A stretch of DNA of 64,000 bases from Siphonodentalium dalli (GCA_032622095.1 CP136066.1:59364609-59428608), one strand, 5' to 3'. Positions 11,421 to 22,060 are shown, numbered from the stretch's first letter. A program made the numbers and translations. Notes: generated by a model not told the origin, from the sequence alone.

Positions 11421-11860
11421 AGTACCAGTCAGCTTGTCATACTGTTGGAGTATCAGATCTCGTTCTGATCAAACTAGAGCAGCGCATGTACACAATATCA
11501 TGGCTGCAGCCGGTTCATTGATTGGCTTGTACACACGACTGGGATAATAGTGTAATAGCGTATGTCGTGCATCCCCTTTTACAATTATATTTCTTAAATC
11601 CTTGTCAGGAGTTATATCCTAAATGTTGAAGACAAATTCTATTACGCATTGTTATGGTAAATTTGCCATCAAACTTTTTGGATATAACTCTTAACCGATC
11701 TCATCGGCCTTTTGAATTTTTTTTGGGTATGCTTAAGCATGCTATAGCGAATTTAAAAACAAACTGGATAATGCCTTAGGGGCATGTTATAACTCAAAAC
11801 TATCACCAAGTATTCATAGTAATAATTTTGATGCCCATGAAAAACGTAAGATTCCCTAGC
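11421..11860. other. Unassigned stretch
   Basis: No feature recognised; ordinary AT-rich sequence. Confidence 0.4.
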
Positions 11861-12088
11861 ACTAAACCTACAAAATAAGTCTGCCACTGAAAGAGTTAAA
11901 GAATATAAGAAAAATTTATTAAAATTGTAAAAAATTGTAAAAAATATTAACAAATGATGAAAAATTGTTAGGCCAATGCATTCTCTTATATATGCGAGAC
12001 GACCTATGGTCGACTCGCATATATAAGAGAATTGGCACAGGGTATATCGGTTGATACAAAAAACGGACCTGGCACTGAAAGGGTTAAA
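11860..12088. mobile_element. Paired-palindrome family, copy 3: single damaged palindrome inside another TTAA element
   Basis: One palindrome (11972-12036) has lost ATGC from its right arm, and its left part has GAGACGACC in place of GAGGCGACC. It is embedded between a GCCACTGAAAGAGTTAA end and a TGGCACTGAAAGGGTTAA end. The latter is the complement of the element end at 34276 (TTAACCCTTTCAGTGCCA), so a second TTAA family carries the palindrome here. Confidence 0.6.
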
Positions 12089-12494
12089 TTAATCGAAACA
12101 TTATTTATTTCTTATAATTTAATTCGTCACTTCTCATAAGAGCCACCATAAGTAGAAGGTAGATGTAAAACAAACGGAAATTCTCAGAATATTGGAGGTT
12201 AGCAGTGCGGTTATTGGCATGACAGTCCTACCTGAAGGAATTATGCTGCAACACCGTAATTCCATTATAAATCGTTGGGAGTAACGAATAGTTTCCATGT
12301 GTATTTTAGGTGCTATATATAGGCATGGTCATATCGCTCGATGCTGTGGCAATTTTCTTTATTAATGTAATAAAGAAATTTAGAACATGTTTAAATAACC
12401 TTAATGTGTTTATGTGTGACAACCAATTCTTTTATAGTATTACGCAGTGCAAGGTTCCTTCAACTTAAACCAGCTAATGAAATCGTTAGGGTTA

Positions 12495-12885
12495 ATGCAG
12501 GTTTACGTCGAAGTCCCGTCTATATATTTTCTATAGCAAACTTCATGCCCAGTTCATGTGGCGTCAGTTTTTGTCAGTTTTAATCTATTTTACCCCACTA
12601 ATGAATACATGATTATATATGGATCTGGAAGAGTGAGATCTTACTATCACAATGATATATTATAATTTAACTTTAATCTTAATATACCGCATAATTATGA
12701 GTAACCTCGGTTTATTTACATTTAATTTACGTCACTTGAGTCAAATGAGTTCTTATTTATGTAAACAATGTCATAGAATATATGTTTTACAGTATTAGAG
12801 TTATTGGGGATTTTAGGTGAGCAGGTCAACAACGCTAAACCCAGATATAGAAAGATATATACATGGGACTCCGACATAAAACATC
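12495..12885. repeat. Diverged inverted repeat
   Basis: The segment GTTTACGTCGAAGTCCCGTC near 12500 recurs inverted near 12860-12885 (ATGGGACTCCGACATAAAAC). This suggests an old foldback element of about 390 bp. Confidence 0.4.
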
Positions 12886-13075
12886 ATTATCACAACCAAT
12901 TTCACCAGCTGGTTTACGCGAAGGAAACATGTACTAGATATTACGTGGATTGACTTTCAAGTTACATTCCGTGTAATTACGAGTAACCTCTGTTTGTTTA
13001 CATTTAATTTACAATGTCACTTCGCGCGGTCAAATGATTTCGTATTTATGTAAACAATGTCATAGAATATGATAT
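12695..13075 (+). repeat. Direct duplication about 282 bp apart
   Basis: A segment of about 90 bp (GAGTAACCTC, GTTTACATTTAATTTAC, TTTATGTAAACAATGTCATA) occurs at about 12698-12785 and again at 12980-13075. Confidence 0.6.
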
Positions 13076-13079
13076 CAGT

Positions 13080-13390
13080 AAAAACGTAACTTTTACCACT
13101 TCCGGTCGCCATTTTAGCGGCCATCTTGGGCGGAGAGTTCTAATTTTGGCATACAAATGTGACGTATACAAAAATGTATACAGGTGTTTACATATGACAA
13201 GATTTTCTCACTATAATTGCACCAAACTGACTTAACCGAAAATTGCAGCCATCTTGGACGCCATCTTGAATTACAAAAAATTCTCAAAGCGGATTTTAGC
13301 TGATTTTGGATATGTTGTAGAGGTTATCTTACTCTTCAAAGTGGTATAAAACCCAACTTAGTCCAAACTATTTCTAGGTACTATAACATT
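13080..13390 (+). repeat. Dispersed 'GCCATCTTGG' repeat E
   Basis: Repeated CGGCCATCTTGG / ACGCCATCTTGAAT motifs with surrounding AT-rich spacers are shared loosely with 48900-49930, 55130-55800 and 62995-63240. Old and diverged; borders uncertain. Confidence 0.4.
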
Positions 13391-13395
13391 TGAGT

Positions 13396-13735
13396 TTATC
13401 GACCAGACCAAACCGTTTGGCCAGTCTGTTGTCTTATTGTCAGCGAGCCAGGACATGTCTTTGATGACTGCATTTGCCCCTTCCATTTGACTGAACCTTG
13501 ACTTTGGAGATGGCGTGGATTACCATGAACAATGGTCAACTCTGCATGACCACATATACTTTTCAGCTCTTTGGTGCAATTAGCAGTGAACTCCGATCCG
13601 TTGCCATGCACTCTGCAGAATGGCTGGTGCCCCGAACAGAAGAAATATATTCTAGAAGTTGCAGATCCACCTCATTTGCTCATTTTCTTGTCAGCGGCCT
13701 TGGTATGCATAATTTCGGAAGGTGGCCTTGATAAA
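13396..13735 (-). pseudogene. Integrase core remnant (retroelement or DNA transposon)
   Basis: On the minus strand, codons read HGNGSEFTANCTKELKSICG, then TIVHGNPRHLQSQGSVKWKG. This is a decayed form of the DNGSEFT...IVHGxPRHPQSQGSVE core of DDE integrases in Gypsy-like, Ginger-like and KRBA2-type proteins. The catalytic D of DNGSEF is an H here. Just upstream, RPLTRK, stop, ANEVDLQLLEYIS matches the preceding integrase strand but lies in another frame, so at least one stop and one frameshift break the gene. No reverse transcriptase or other domain is nearby. It is a fossil fragment and not a host gene. Confidence 0.75.
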
Positions 13736-13811
13736 CCATTATCTACTTCTGGTACACAACTGCTACTTATTTCAATACCACTCGAATGATTTAAAGACAT
13801 GTTATGTACTT

Positions 13812-14165
13812 GTTCGGCTGGGTAAAACTGATCAGTTAGTATTCAGGCACTATGCCAACTGGAGGAATGTAACATTCTCCTAACATCGCCGAAACTCTGA
13901 AGCTAAACGACCCTACCACTCCATAGAAAACATCGTCTAAACTACGCTCAATTGTAAATATTTATTACTCGATTCGGGACGCATCTATCTGGGATAAACT
14001 AACGAAAACAATTTCCCCATCGAGAGTCACTGTAATTAATTAATATATATGAATGATGGTGTGTGTTGTCAATTTGGATATAAATTTGTAAAAATTACTA
14101 CTTTGAACAAGATTATTCTCTATTTCTATTCGATCACCCTGCTGTAGTGTTTCACATCACTTTGG
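13812..14165 (+). repeat. Dispersed repeat D, plus-strand copy
   Basis: It matches 46741-47060 (direct) and 9621-9945 (inverted). Shared landmarks are CTATGCCAACTG, TACCACTCCATA, ATCGAGAG and AAGATTATTCTCTATTTCTA. It begins about 80 bp to the right of the integrase relic, so the two may derive from one element. Confidence 0.6.
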
Positions 14166-14194
14166 TTTAAACAATATTTTATTTGAACTAATAC

Positions 14195-14585
14195 AGAACA
14201 GAATTACAAACAATAAATACCTAACATATAATTTTAAAGTGGTGTTCAAAAGAGGATTGGGCAACAAGCTTGGGGGCTTCTGTTAAGTCCTATCCTCAGA
14301 AAATAAATGTTACCCCAACAGACGGGTTTGGTTCTGTGTGGTCCGAATAATAAAGTTTAGGTGAATGGATAGGAAAGAGAAAGGGAGTGTAGGCAGTGGT
14401 TGAAAAGGGGTAGGTGAACTTACCATTAACAGCAGGATAAGATATGTCACGGAGAAATAAGAGAGGATTGTATCATGTTAAATTGATCACCATTTATTGT
14501 CACAAGCCAGTGAAGAGTCTAAATTTAAAAATAAATTTGATCACGCTACGACCCAATTGGAGAGAATTCGAAAACGGCGGAATAT
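14195..14585 (+). repeat. Duplicate of the 3' flank of zinc-finger exon 2
   Basis: The segment matches 16275-16700 for about 390 bp with indels (shared: TTCAAAAGAGG, GGGCAACAAGC, GTCCGAATAATAAAGTTTAG, TTACCATTAACAGCAGGATA). The match starts just after the zinc-finger exon's stop in the other copy, but no finger sequence is found upstream here; repeat D lies there instead. Confidence 0.65.
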
Positions 14586-14789
14586 TAGAGTTATTTACAT
14601 TCCTTTAAATAAACAAATTCCACAAGCTCGGTTGGCTGTCAGATTGTAACAAAGCCAACAGTGAACCTGATTTGCAATGGAGGCAACTTGTCTGAGCTTA
14701 TACTGTATAAAGTAGCTAGTGACCGGTAAAACTTTACACTTATTTACTGAAACCCAAACAGTAAAGATGTGTAAAATCAAATAACAGAT

Positions 14790-15733
14790 TTAAATGGGAA
14801 CTGTACACTAAATCCGGCCATTTATGGGTCCATCTCCTTTTATACTCAACACAACATAATTATGCAACAAATGAATGAATTTGAGCTATGGATTAGTGCA
14901 AAATACACCCAGGTGTTGTATGAAGGATGCAAACAACATGGTAATTATAATGAAAATGAATTTATGACTCCAGTCATAAATTCAATTTCATTATAATTAC
15001 CATGTTGTTTGCATCGTTCATAGAGCAGATGAGTGTATTTTATTATAATTACCATGTTGTTTGCATCGTTCATAGAGCAGATGAGTGTATTTTATTATAA
15101 TTACCATGTTGTTTGCATCGTTCATGGAGCAGATGAGTGTATTTTAGTATAATTACCATGTTGTTTGCATCGTTCATGGAGCAGATGAGTGTATTTTATT
15201 ATAATTACCATGTTGTTTGCATCGTTCATGGAGCAGATGAGTGTATTTTATTATAATTACCATGTTGTTTGCATCGTTCATAGAGCAGATGGGTGTATTT
15301 TATTATAATTACCATGTTGTTTGCATCGTTCATGGAGCAGATGAGTGTATTTTAGTATAATTACCATGTTGTTTGCATCGTTCATGGAGCAGATGAGTGT
15401 ATTTTATTATAATTACCATGTTGTTTGCATCGTTCATGGAGCAGATGAGTGTATTTTATTATAATTACCATGTTGTTTGCATCGTTCATAGGGCAGATGA
15501 GTGTATTTCATTATAATTACCATGTTGTTTGCATCGTTCATAGAGCGGATGGGTGTATTTTATTATAATTACCATGTTGTTTGCATCGTTCATAGAGCAT
15601 CGTTCATAGAGCGGATGGGTGTATTTTGCACTCATCAATGGTTAACATTCATTCAATTGTTGCATATATTTTCTTGAGTATATAAAAGCAGATGGTCCCA
15701 TTAATGGCATGATTTAGGGTACAGTCCCCCTTT
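14790..15733 (+). mobile_element. TTAA miniature transposon (family A) with internal 52-bp array
   Basis: The left end, TTAAATGGGAACTGTAC, and right end, GTACAGTCCCCCTTT, are inverted repeats. The inversion continues inward for about 160 bp (CATTTATGGGTCCATCT against AGATGGTCCCATTAATG). The centre is ATTTATGACTCCAGTCATAAAT, as in the copy at 485. From 14995 to about 15625 a 52-bp unit (ACCATGTTGTTTGCATCGTT plus 32 bases) is repeated about 12 times. The matching single copy in the left arm is inverted, so only the right arm has expanded. Confidence 0.8.
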
Positions 15734-15920
15734 CGCGTAATTTCGCGTAATCCCTGGCCACTTTTCGTGTTTTCGTGAAATCCCTGATGCTTTCAGTATT
15801 ACGTTTAGTCATTGGGACAGTTTAGTGATTCACGTAATCCCTAGGGATTTCACGTAATCACTGATTTCACTGATATGCTGTAACATATTCAAGTTATCCT
15901 TATCTTCTTCTTTTTTTCAG

Positions 15921-16274
15921 GAGAAATGGTCGTTTTCAACAGCAGCTTCTATCAGTGTTGATTCTCAAGATTGGAACAACAAAGGAGTCGTTCCCGCCAA
16001 CATAAAGGACACTTTACCACATTCTTATGACGGTAAAGACGATCATGTGATGTGTACTGACCAACCGGCACACAACGTCCTGAGCAGTTCACCCCGGCTT
16101 TTCAAGAACCAGTGTGACATGTGTTCAAAGTGGTTCAATTGCAAACGTGATCTCAATCAACATATGAACGTACATCTGGGCATTAAGCCGTTCCAGTGCC
16201 ATCTTTGTTCGTGTAAATACAGTTCTAAAGGCAAGTTGGCTCAACACCTGAAAAAATTTCATCCCTTGGCTTAA
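15921..16274 (+). CDS. C2H2 zinc-finger pair, alternative 3' terminal exon 2 (lola-like)
   Basis: A strong acceptor, TCTTCTTCTTTTTTTCAG, ends at 15920 and the open frame from 15921 is phase 0, as in the exon at 4977. It encodes 117 residues and stops with TAA. The first 60 residues are an unstructured leader (EKWSFSTAAS to SSSPRL). Finger 1 uses C65, C68, H81, H85 (C-x2-C-x12-H-x3-H) and finger 2 C93, C96, H109, H114 (x4 spacing). The linker is LGIKPF. The fingers differ throughout at their DNA-contact positions from those of the first exon (KRDLNQ and KGKLAQ against RKWDLKR and SQYALNT). Same strand, same phase and same layout support mutually exclusive alternative splicing within one gene. 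The common exons are not in the window. Confidence 0.85.
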   Translation, partial: EKWSFSTAASISVDSQDWNNKGVVPANIKDTLPHSYDGKDDHVMCTDQPAHNVLSSSPRLFKNQCDMCSKWFNCKRDLNQHMNVHLGIKPFQCHLCSCKYSSKGKLAQHLKKFHPLA

Positions 16275-16700
16275 ACAGAACAAAAGTACAAATAATACAT
16301 GAACATGAATATATAATATAAATGTTCAAAAGAGGTTTGGGCAACAAGCGTTGCGGCTTTTGTAAAGTCCTATCCTAAATAAATGTTACCCCGGTATATC
16401 TTGGAATATATATAACAGTGGGGTATAGCAGACGGGTTTTGGTTTTGGTTCTGTATATATGGTCCGAATAATAAAGTTTAGATGGAGGGAAAGGAAAGGG
16501 AAAGTGAGTGCAGGCAGTAATTGGAAGGGGGCAATTGAACTTACCATTAACAGCAGGATAAAGTGCATTATGTCACATAGAAATAAGATATGATTGTACC
16601 ATGTTAAATTTCTAACTATTTTCGTCGCTAGCCAAAGACAATCGAAATTCATAAATTTGGTCTGATCGAGTTACGACCCAGTTGGAGGGGATTTCGAAAT
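16275..16700 (+). repeat. 3' UTR and flank of zinc-finger exon 2, duplicated at 14195-14585
   Basis: AATAAA at 16378-16383 could be the polyadenylation signal. The whole segment is duplicated upstream, see 14195. Confidence 0.55.
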
Positions 16701-16839
16701 TTCACCCTTTCGTCGCACTAGAGGTTATTATTTGCAGACACAAAAATTTCCAATTGTTTTTTCGTGTATTGAATTTCCAATTGTTGAAAATGGTTTACCA
16801 AAGTCAGAGCAAGTGAGACACCCTCAAACCCCTCCTCTA

Positions 16840-16980
16840 TCGCCACACCAATGTTTGATGTCCCATATCGACATCCACGTATAATGTCCCCTATCACCAC
16901 ATCATCGTTTGGTGTCTCCATAGACACATCACTGTTTGATGTCCCATATCGCCACATCCCTGGTTGGTGTCCTTGGAGAT
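16840..16980 (+). repeat. Short degenerate tandem repeat
   Basis: About four imperfect units containing TTTGATGTCCCATATCG and CACATC (roughly 33-36 bp each). It yields open frames on both strands that are not credible genes. Confidence 0.5.
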
Positions 16981-17389
16981 ATAGGACAGTTACTATGGGA
17001 TTTTTTAAAAACCTTTTCAGACTAGTCATGGATTATCATTTCATTTGCAAAGTGTGTATGGTGTAACATTATGATTCACATGTATATAACTTATCATAAT
17101 ACAATGCAGCATTGAACTTGTGGTGTTTCGTTATGCATGCTGTTCCTGTGTTTTCCAGATCCGTTGCACGTTACCCGTGCAAATGCGTGCGATGCGTTAC
17201 AAAGAAGAGTTGAGACCAGCATGCACATCCCCCTGTGCGTTGCGTTGGGTCCGCTACATTGTTTCCTTTTACCATTCACATGGTGTGGTGCTTTGGTTTC
17301 ACATGGTATCTCAAATACTATATTTAAAAACAATTGTGGTGCGTAATTGGAGGATATTATTTGAAAGTTATTTACTAATTTAAAAATCA

Positions 17390-17745
17390 ATAGTTCATGT
17401 CATTATACATGGCATATGCTGTACTACTTTTCAAACAAGCTGATACCTCATTTGTGTCAAAACTCACAGTTGTTTGCTCTTACGTTCTGACCAAAGTTGT
17501 CAGTCGAAGGATTCTCCTAGATGTATGGACTTGTGTATTCCACGAACCTCCGACTGGAAACTTTGGTCAGAATGTTATAGAATATTTCCGAGCAAATAAG
17601 GTATCATCTTGTTTTTAAAATAAACTGGCATATGCTCGTTACAGTCAAAATGCTGTGTTTTGTGTCAATTTCTCATATATTATGTGTTTGCGCGTTCGCA
17701 CAATTTGAATGCGTGGTACTCACCAACCTCGAAACCACGTGATTC
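17390..17745 (+). repeat. Dispersed repeat F, plus-strand copy
   Basis: It matches 57600-57870 in inverted orientation (TTCCACGAACCTCCGACTGG, GGTACTCACCAACCTCGAAA, CCACGTGATT). A short piece also occurs at 58305-58372. The match reaches CCGTGGTGATG at about 17750, the position that is the ATG of the reading frame at 57431-57610, after which the two diverge. Confidence 0.6.
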
Positions 17746-18044
17746 CCCACCGTGGTGATGTTCCGCGTGGGACAATAATTATACTTCCCTGGGGTGTCCG
17801 AAGACTACATTGTAATCAAAAGACAACAACTTATTTTGCTGCGAATAGTTTTAATGAAAACAAAAATAGAAAGAAGATCACCCGGGTCTTGATGGGTGAA
17901 TGAACCTCATTTCAAGGCTCGCCTGCGAATAGAACACCATGGTAACGCCAAACGGAAAGTTGTTGTTAAAAGTTTTCGCGGTCGGCGCTGGATGACACCT
18001 GCGATTCTCTTACGTCAGTCAACTGTGGCCCAATCAACTATGAG

Positions 18045-18150
18045 GACTTATCTGGAAAATAAACAGGACCAATCAACTATGACGACTTAATTATCTCGAC
18101 AATACACAGGACCAATCAACTATGAGGAGTTATCTGGAAAAAACAGGAGC
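18045..18150 (+). repeat. Three-copy tandem repeat
   Basis: Units contain GACCAATCAACTATGA and a TTATCTGGAAAA segment. Confidence 0.6.
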
Positions 18151-18665
18151 AATCAACTACATGTATGATGACTTGTCTGGAAATAAACAGAAAACGGACC
18201 AAACGTCTGACATGTCATGGGAATGGATTATATGAATGATGTTTTTTTTCTTCTCATGCAGTCTGCGATATCGGATATTGACAAATACATGTACAAATGT
18301 TTACAAAAGGATATATTAATAAAGTCGATTATTTTCCTACATTCGGTGAAATTTGTTTTCGCTGAAAAGGTCAGCTGTAAACATTCACAATGCACAGTCA
18401 AAAATCTGTAATCGTTATAACGCATATTGATAACTGAAATTTACAAAGGAAATAGACATCGAACGGACGTCACGTTACCAAATGTTCGTAAAATACACAT
18501 AATCCATTTCATTCGTACATGTAAGTATAATAACTCCTACAACAAATAGCCAGCGCATCTATACTGCATGCGTTCCAGATCGCAGCTATCCGAAAGTCTG
18601 ATTAGTGATGGTTTAGAGATTATAACAGCGACGTATGTTCCTGAACGTCTGAGCATCTCATGCAT

Positions 18666-18667
<2 letters not shown>

Positions 18668-18746
<79 letters not shown>

Positions 18747-18810
18747 CCTCTCCCTCCCTCTCTCTCCCTCTCTCTCTCTCTCTCCATCGATCTCGATCTC
18801 CCTCCCTCTC
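18668..18810 (+). repeat. CT dinucleotide microsatellite
   Basis: Nearly pure (CT)n to about 18727, then CT mixed with CCCTCTCC. Apparent Ser-Leu or Glu-Arg-rich proteins on either strand are translations of this tract. Confidence 0.95.
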
Positions 18811-18815
18811 TCTAT

Positions 18816-19539
18816 ATGTATATGACATAGGTTGTTGGTCCTGAACAATCTTCTACGTACAATTTATTTTTTTGACAAAATGTAAACACCAATAGATGTG
18901 AAGGAATATTTCAACAGTTTTATATTTTTATTTATTTATTATTTTTAGCTGGTTCATCTGGGCCAGTAGGAATAGTGAGTGACCTGACTTGTATATTTTA
19001 CTGTTCTTTCTGTTTATTGCAGTTTTGACGGGTGTGACTATTTTAGCAGCATGCATATACCCACCTTTGAAGGCTATCGGTGCGTTTACGGACAGGAATC
19101 TTCGATACAAATTTATTATTTTGAACCCAGGAAACAATATAAACTAATTATTGGAAGATTCAGAACACCTTTACAGCATACAATGGTGTGCAGCAATATA
19201 AATGGCCGAACTTTCCCAACGTGCATTCTGGTGGGTGTTGACCCATTTCTAAACATATGTGGCAGAACTTTCGGAATGTACAGGCCTATCGACTTCGGAA
19301 TTCAAATTAAAGTATAACAGTATATATATCAATACATAATCCCAGGCTTGAATGTTCAATCCCGCAACGGTCCAAATCCAGCTTAAGATATTTTGGACGG
19401 GTGTCTAAATATTGGGCGTAAACAAAAATGTTCACGCATGTTTAGAGGTGGTGGGTCCATCTGGTGTTTTACCACCGCCGGTCGGTGAGCACATCCATGC
19501 TCATAATTAACACTCACCCGATGTATGTATATTTAGATG
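18816..19539. other. Downstream flank of the glycine-rich gene
   Basis: An AATAAA on the minus strand (complement at about 19112-19117) is a candidate polyadenylation signal for the gene ending at 19540. Apart from this I see nothing firm; an 88-codon plus-strand frame at 19051-19317 has no recognisable features. Confidence 0.3.
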
Positions 19540-19889
19540 TTAGTACGAAGGATATTGAGGCGCAGCAAATGGTAGCCCAGAAGAGTACCCACCGCCTCCC
19601 GCTACAGCAAATGGGAGTCCGGGGAATGTACCGCCAATTCCACCAATCCCGCCTATTCCGCCAATTCCTCCTCCAATTCCGCCAATTCCTATCCCGCCAA
19701 TTCCTCCTCCAATTCCGCCAATTCCTCCTCCAATTCCCATTCCTCCTCCATTTCCAAAAATTCCGCCTAGGCCAGGGATGATTGATGCTAGGACAAATAG
19801 TTCAAAAAGATTCCCCCCAAAAATTGATGAATCATCACCGCCTCCGCCGAATCCACTAAGGACGCTCAGACCAATGAGTCCTCCAAGAC
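19540..19889 (-). CDS. Secreted glycine-rich protein, terminal exon
   Basis: This is the C-terminal 115 residues plus a split glycine. The exon follows acceptor TTTGTGTGCGTTGCAG (AG ends at 19890) and starts in phase 1 with GTCTTGGAGG. It encodes LGGLIGLSVLSGFGGGGDDS, a hydrophobic LFELFVLASIIPG segment, then a run of GGIGG / GGGIGG repeats and a tail ending in APQYPSY and TAA. The phase matches the donor of the exon at 29194-29362, giving a 172-residue protein. The Gly/Ile-rich repeat with a tyrosine-bearing tail is like glycine-rich shell-matrix or silk-like proteins of molluscs; the precise family is not identified. An open frame on the opposite strand is a shadow. Confidence 0.8.
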
Positions 19890-19959
19890 CTGCAACGCAC
19901 ACAAACAGAGAATCCCGTTATAAGAACAATTATACAGGAATAAGCGCTGGGTCGCGGCC

Positions 19960-20190
19960 GTATTTAATTCATCCAGCTCCGTTCCGTGGTTTAATAGATT
20001 CTTCCAGCCCAGGTTCCGCGGTTTTAGTGCTACTGGTCAAAGTTTTGGAGTAGCATTTCCATATATGGAGCTTTTGAATTATTCATGACTTCCATATATG
20101 GAATGCTACTCCAAAACTTTGACCTGTATAGCACTGAAACCACGGAACCGGACATGGTGCATCCGATATGACCGCGAGTTAGTGACAGGG
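19960..20190. mobile_element. Foldback element G, copy 1
   Basis: Inverted arms contain CAAAGTTTTGGAGTAGCATT, TCCATATATGGA and CCGTGGTTT. They meet around GAATTATTCATGACTTCC at about 20076. A relative lies at 21050-21275. It sits in DNA just upstream of the glycine-rich terminal exon, within that gene's inferred intron. Confidence 0.7.
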
Positions 20191-20196
20191 CGTATT

Positions 20197-20865
20197 GAAT
20201 AATAACACCGTTATAGACTCATTAGTGTTATATATATTATAATTTTCTGGTATAATATATATAGACAGAACACAACGCGCATCTTAATCGAGAATCTTTT
20301 ATCGAATGAGTTGCGGATGGCGCAAGGATATATTTCGCGAGAGCGTAGCGAGAGCGAAATATAACTTTGCGCCGTCCGCAACGAGTTCGATAAAAGATTC
20401 GAGATTATGATGCAAGTTGTGTTCTGTATTTATTCTACACCGTTCAGTCAGATAAGTTCAATCCATGAATGTCACATTCATTGTTACTATATAGCTACAT
20501 TTATTGTGATTTAAGTCTGACAAATGACCAGTAATTATGGGGGGATCACCGGAAGCGGATGATCGACGTACTGTACGTCATCTTTCTTGGCGACAACGTC
20601 AACAAGAATAGTTCCGGCTTGTATTCCACTAGAGGTATACACTAATATGTATTCAATGGCTGGGATTCCGTTGAATACATGTGACTCACGTCAATGGGTG
20701 TGGAATAATATCTGATATTTTGCCTTGGTGGAAAGTGATAACGATATAGAGTTCTCCCACTTGTGTGCATTATACACCAATCTCTTTTGTGCATTATACA
20801 TTAATGAGTATAACACAAAGTGCATTATACACTAATGAGTCTATAACGGCGTTATCATTCAATTC
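20197..20865. mobile_element. Nested foldback elements H
   Basis: The outer ends are AACACCGTTATAGACTCATT and its complement near 20830-20857. Inside, 20262-20437 is a second, tight foldback with arms AGAACACAAC...TCGAGAATCTTTTATCG and a GC-rich centre (GCGAGAGCGTAGCGAGAGCG). The inner one appears to have inserted into the outer one. Confidence 0.65.
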
Positions 20866-20974
20866 ATGTCATCTTATAACTTGATCAAGACTCATACGGC
20901 TGTACATATATTATCCAAACACTATAGCTATGATTATTCAAACACGCCTGAAGATATGGTACCTGAAATTTGCA

Positions 20975-21340
20975 GAAGGATGTCCCCATGCCAGAGGGTG
21001 AATATTTAGTGACGCTACCCCGCACAACGGGCTAGCATAACTAAATATGCCCTATCACTAACTCGCGGCCATTTTGGATCCACCAGGTCCGGTTCCGTGG
21101 TTTTACTTAACTTTCCATATATGGAAGTCATGAATAATTAAAAATCTCCATAATATGGAAATGCAACTCCAAAACTTTGACATGTAGCACTGAAACCACG
21201 GAACCGGTGTTGGATGAATGTACGAAACCACGGAACCGGACCTGGTGGATCCAACATGGCCGCGAGTTAGTGATAGGGCATATTCACCCTCTGAGAACCT
21301 CATTCTGCTTAGGCCTCATCTTCTTTGGTAAGTATCTTTG
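20975..21340. mobile_element. 9-bp-TSD foldback family interrupted by foldback G copy 2
   Basis: Left part CCAGAGGGTGAATATTTAGT and right part TTCACCCTCTGAGAACCTCA belong to the family at 9198. Between them 21050-21275 is a complete foldback G (GCCCTATCACTAACTCGCGG and its complement at the ends). This is a nested insertion. Confidence 0.65.
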
Positions 21341-21734
21341 ATTATGAAATTAATTGTAGTTTCTTTAGAAATTGTAGGGTGTACATATGTTGTCGACGTA
21401 ATTGACCACTCACCGTTCGTCGAGCCGTCAGTGGAGTCGTAGACACTATATACATGGTGCGATAACTCAAACATTTTCTATCCGATCGGAACTAAACTTT
21501 GTGTATGATTTTAACAGCCCAAAATACAGATCGAGTTCTAATATGGGTTTGGTACTATTTTTTTAACGGAGTTATGGCCCATTTTCGACTTGGAATTCAC
21601 GCATGCTACGATAATTCAAATTTTTATTATCTGATCGGAACCAAAATACAAAATCTGAAGCCCAAAATACAGATTGAATTCGAATATGTGTTTTATCCGG
21701 TGTTTTTTAACAAAGTTACAGCCCTTTTTAGCTA

Positions 21735-22060
21735 ACCTGTGACGAAGTCTCCGGTGGAGCTATAGTCATCACTCCGTCCATCGTCCGTCCGTCCATCCGT
21801 TCGTCAACAATTCTTTAAACATCTTCTTCGGAACCATAAGACCGAATGGGTTCATATTTGGTGTGGATGTTCCCTATGTGACTCACATTCAGATTTGTTC
21901 AAATGAGGTCACTGGGTCAAATAGCTGCGAAGCCAAATGGGTTCATATTTGGTATGAATGATCCTTGTGTGACTGGGGTTCAGATTTGTTCAAATGAGGT
22001 CACTGGGTCAAATGTGGGCCGGGCCAGGGACATAACTAAAAAAAATTAGATTCAACTCTT
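21735..22060 (+). repeat. Molluscan-type dispersed repeat
   Basis: GACGAAGTCTCCGGTGGAGC, then CATCGTCCGTCCGTCCATCC and duplicated TGGGTTCATATTTGGT / CAGATTTGTTCAAATGAGGT units of about 115 bp. Diverged copies lie at 22990-23230 and 47740-48065. Confidence 0.65.

Noticed and set aside
18537-18848. Arg/Glu-rich and Ser/Leu-rich frames
   Set aside because: They are translations of the CT microsatellite on the two strands.
19051-19317. 88-codon plus-strand frame
   Set aside because: No recognisable motif; overlaps the likely 3' flank of the minus-strand glycine-rich gene.
19464-19781. Gln/Phe-rich plus-strand frame
   Set aside because: Antisense shadow of the glycine-rich terminal exon.
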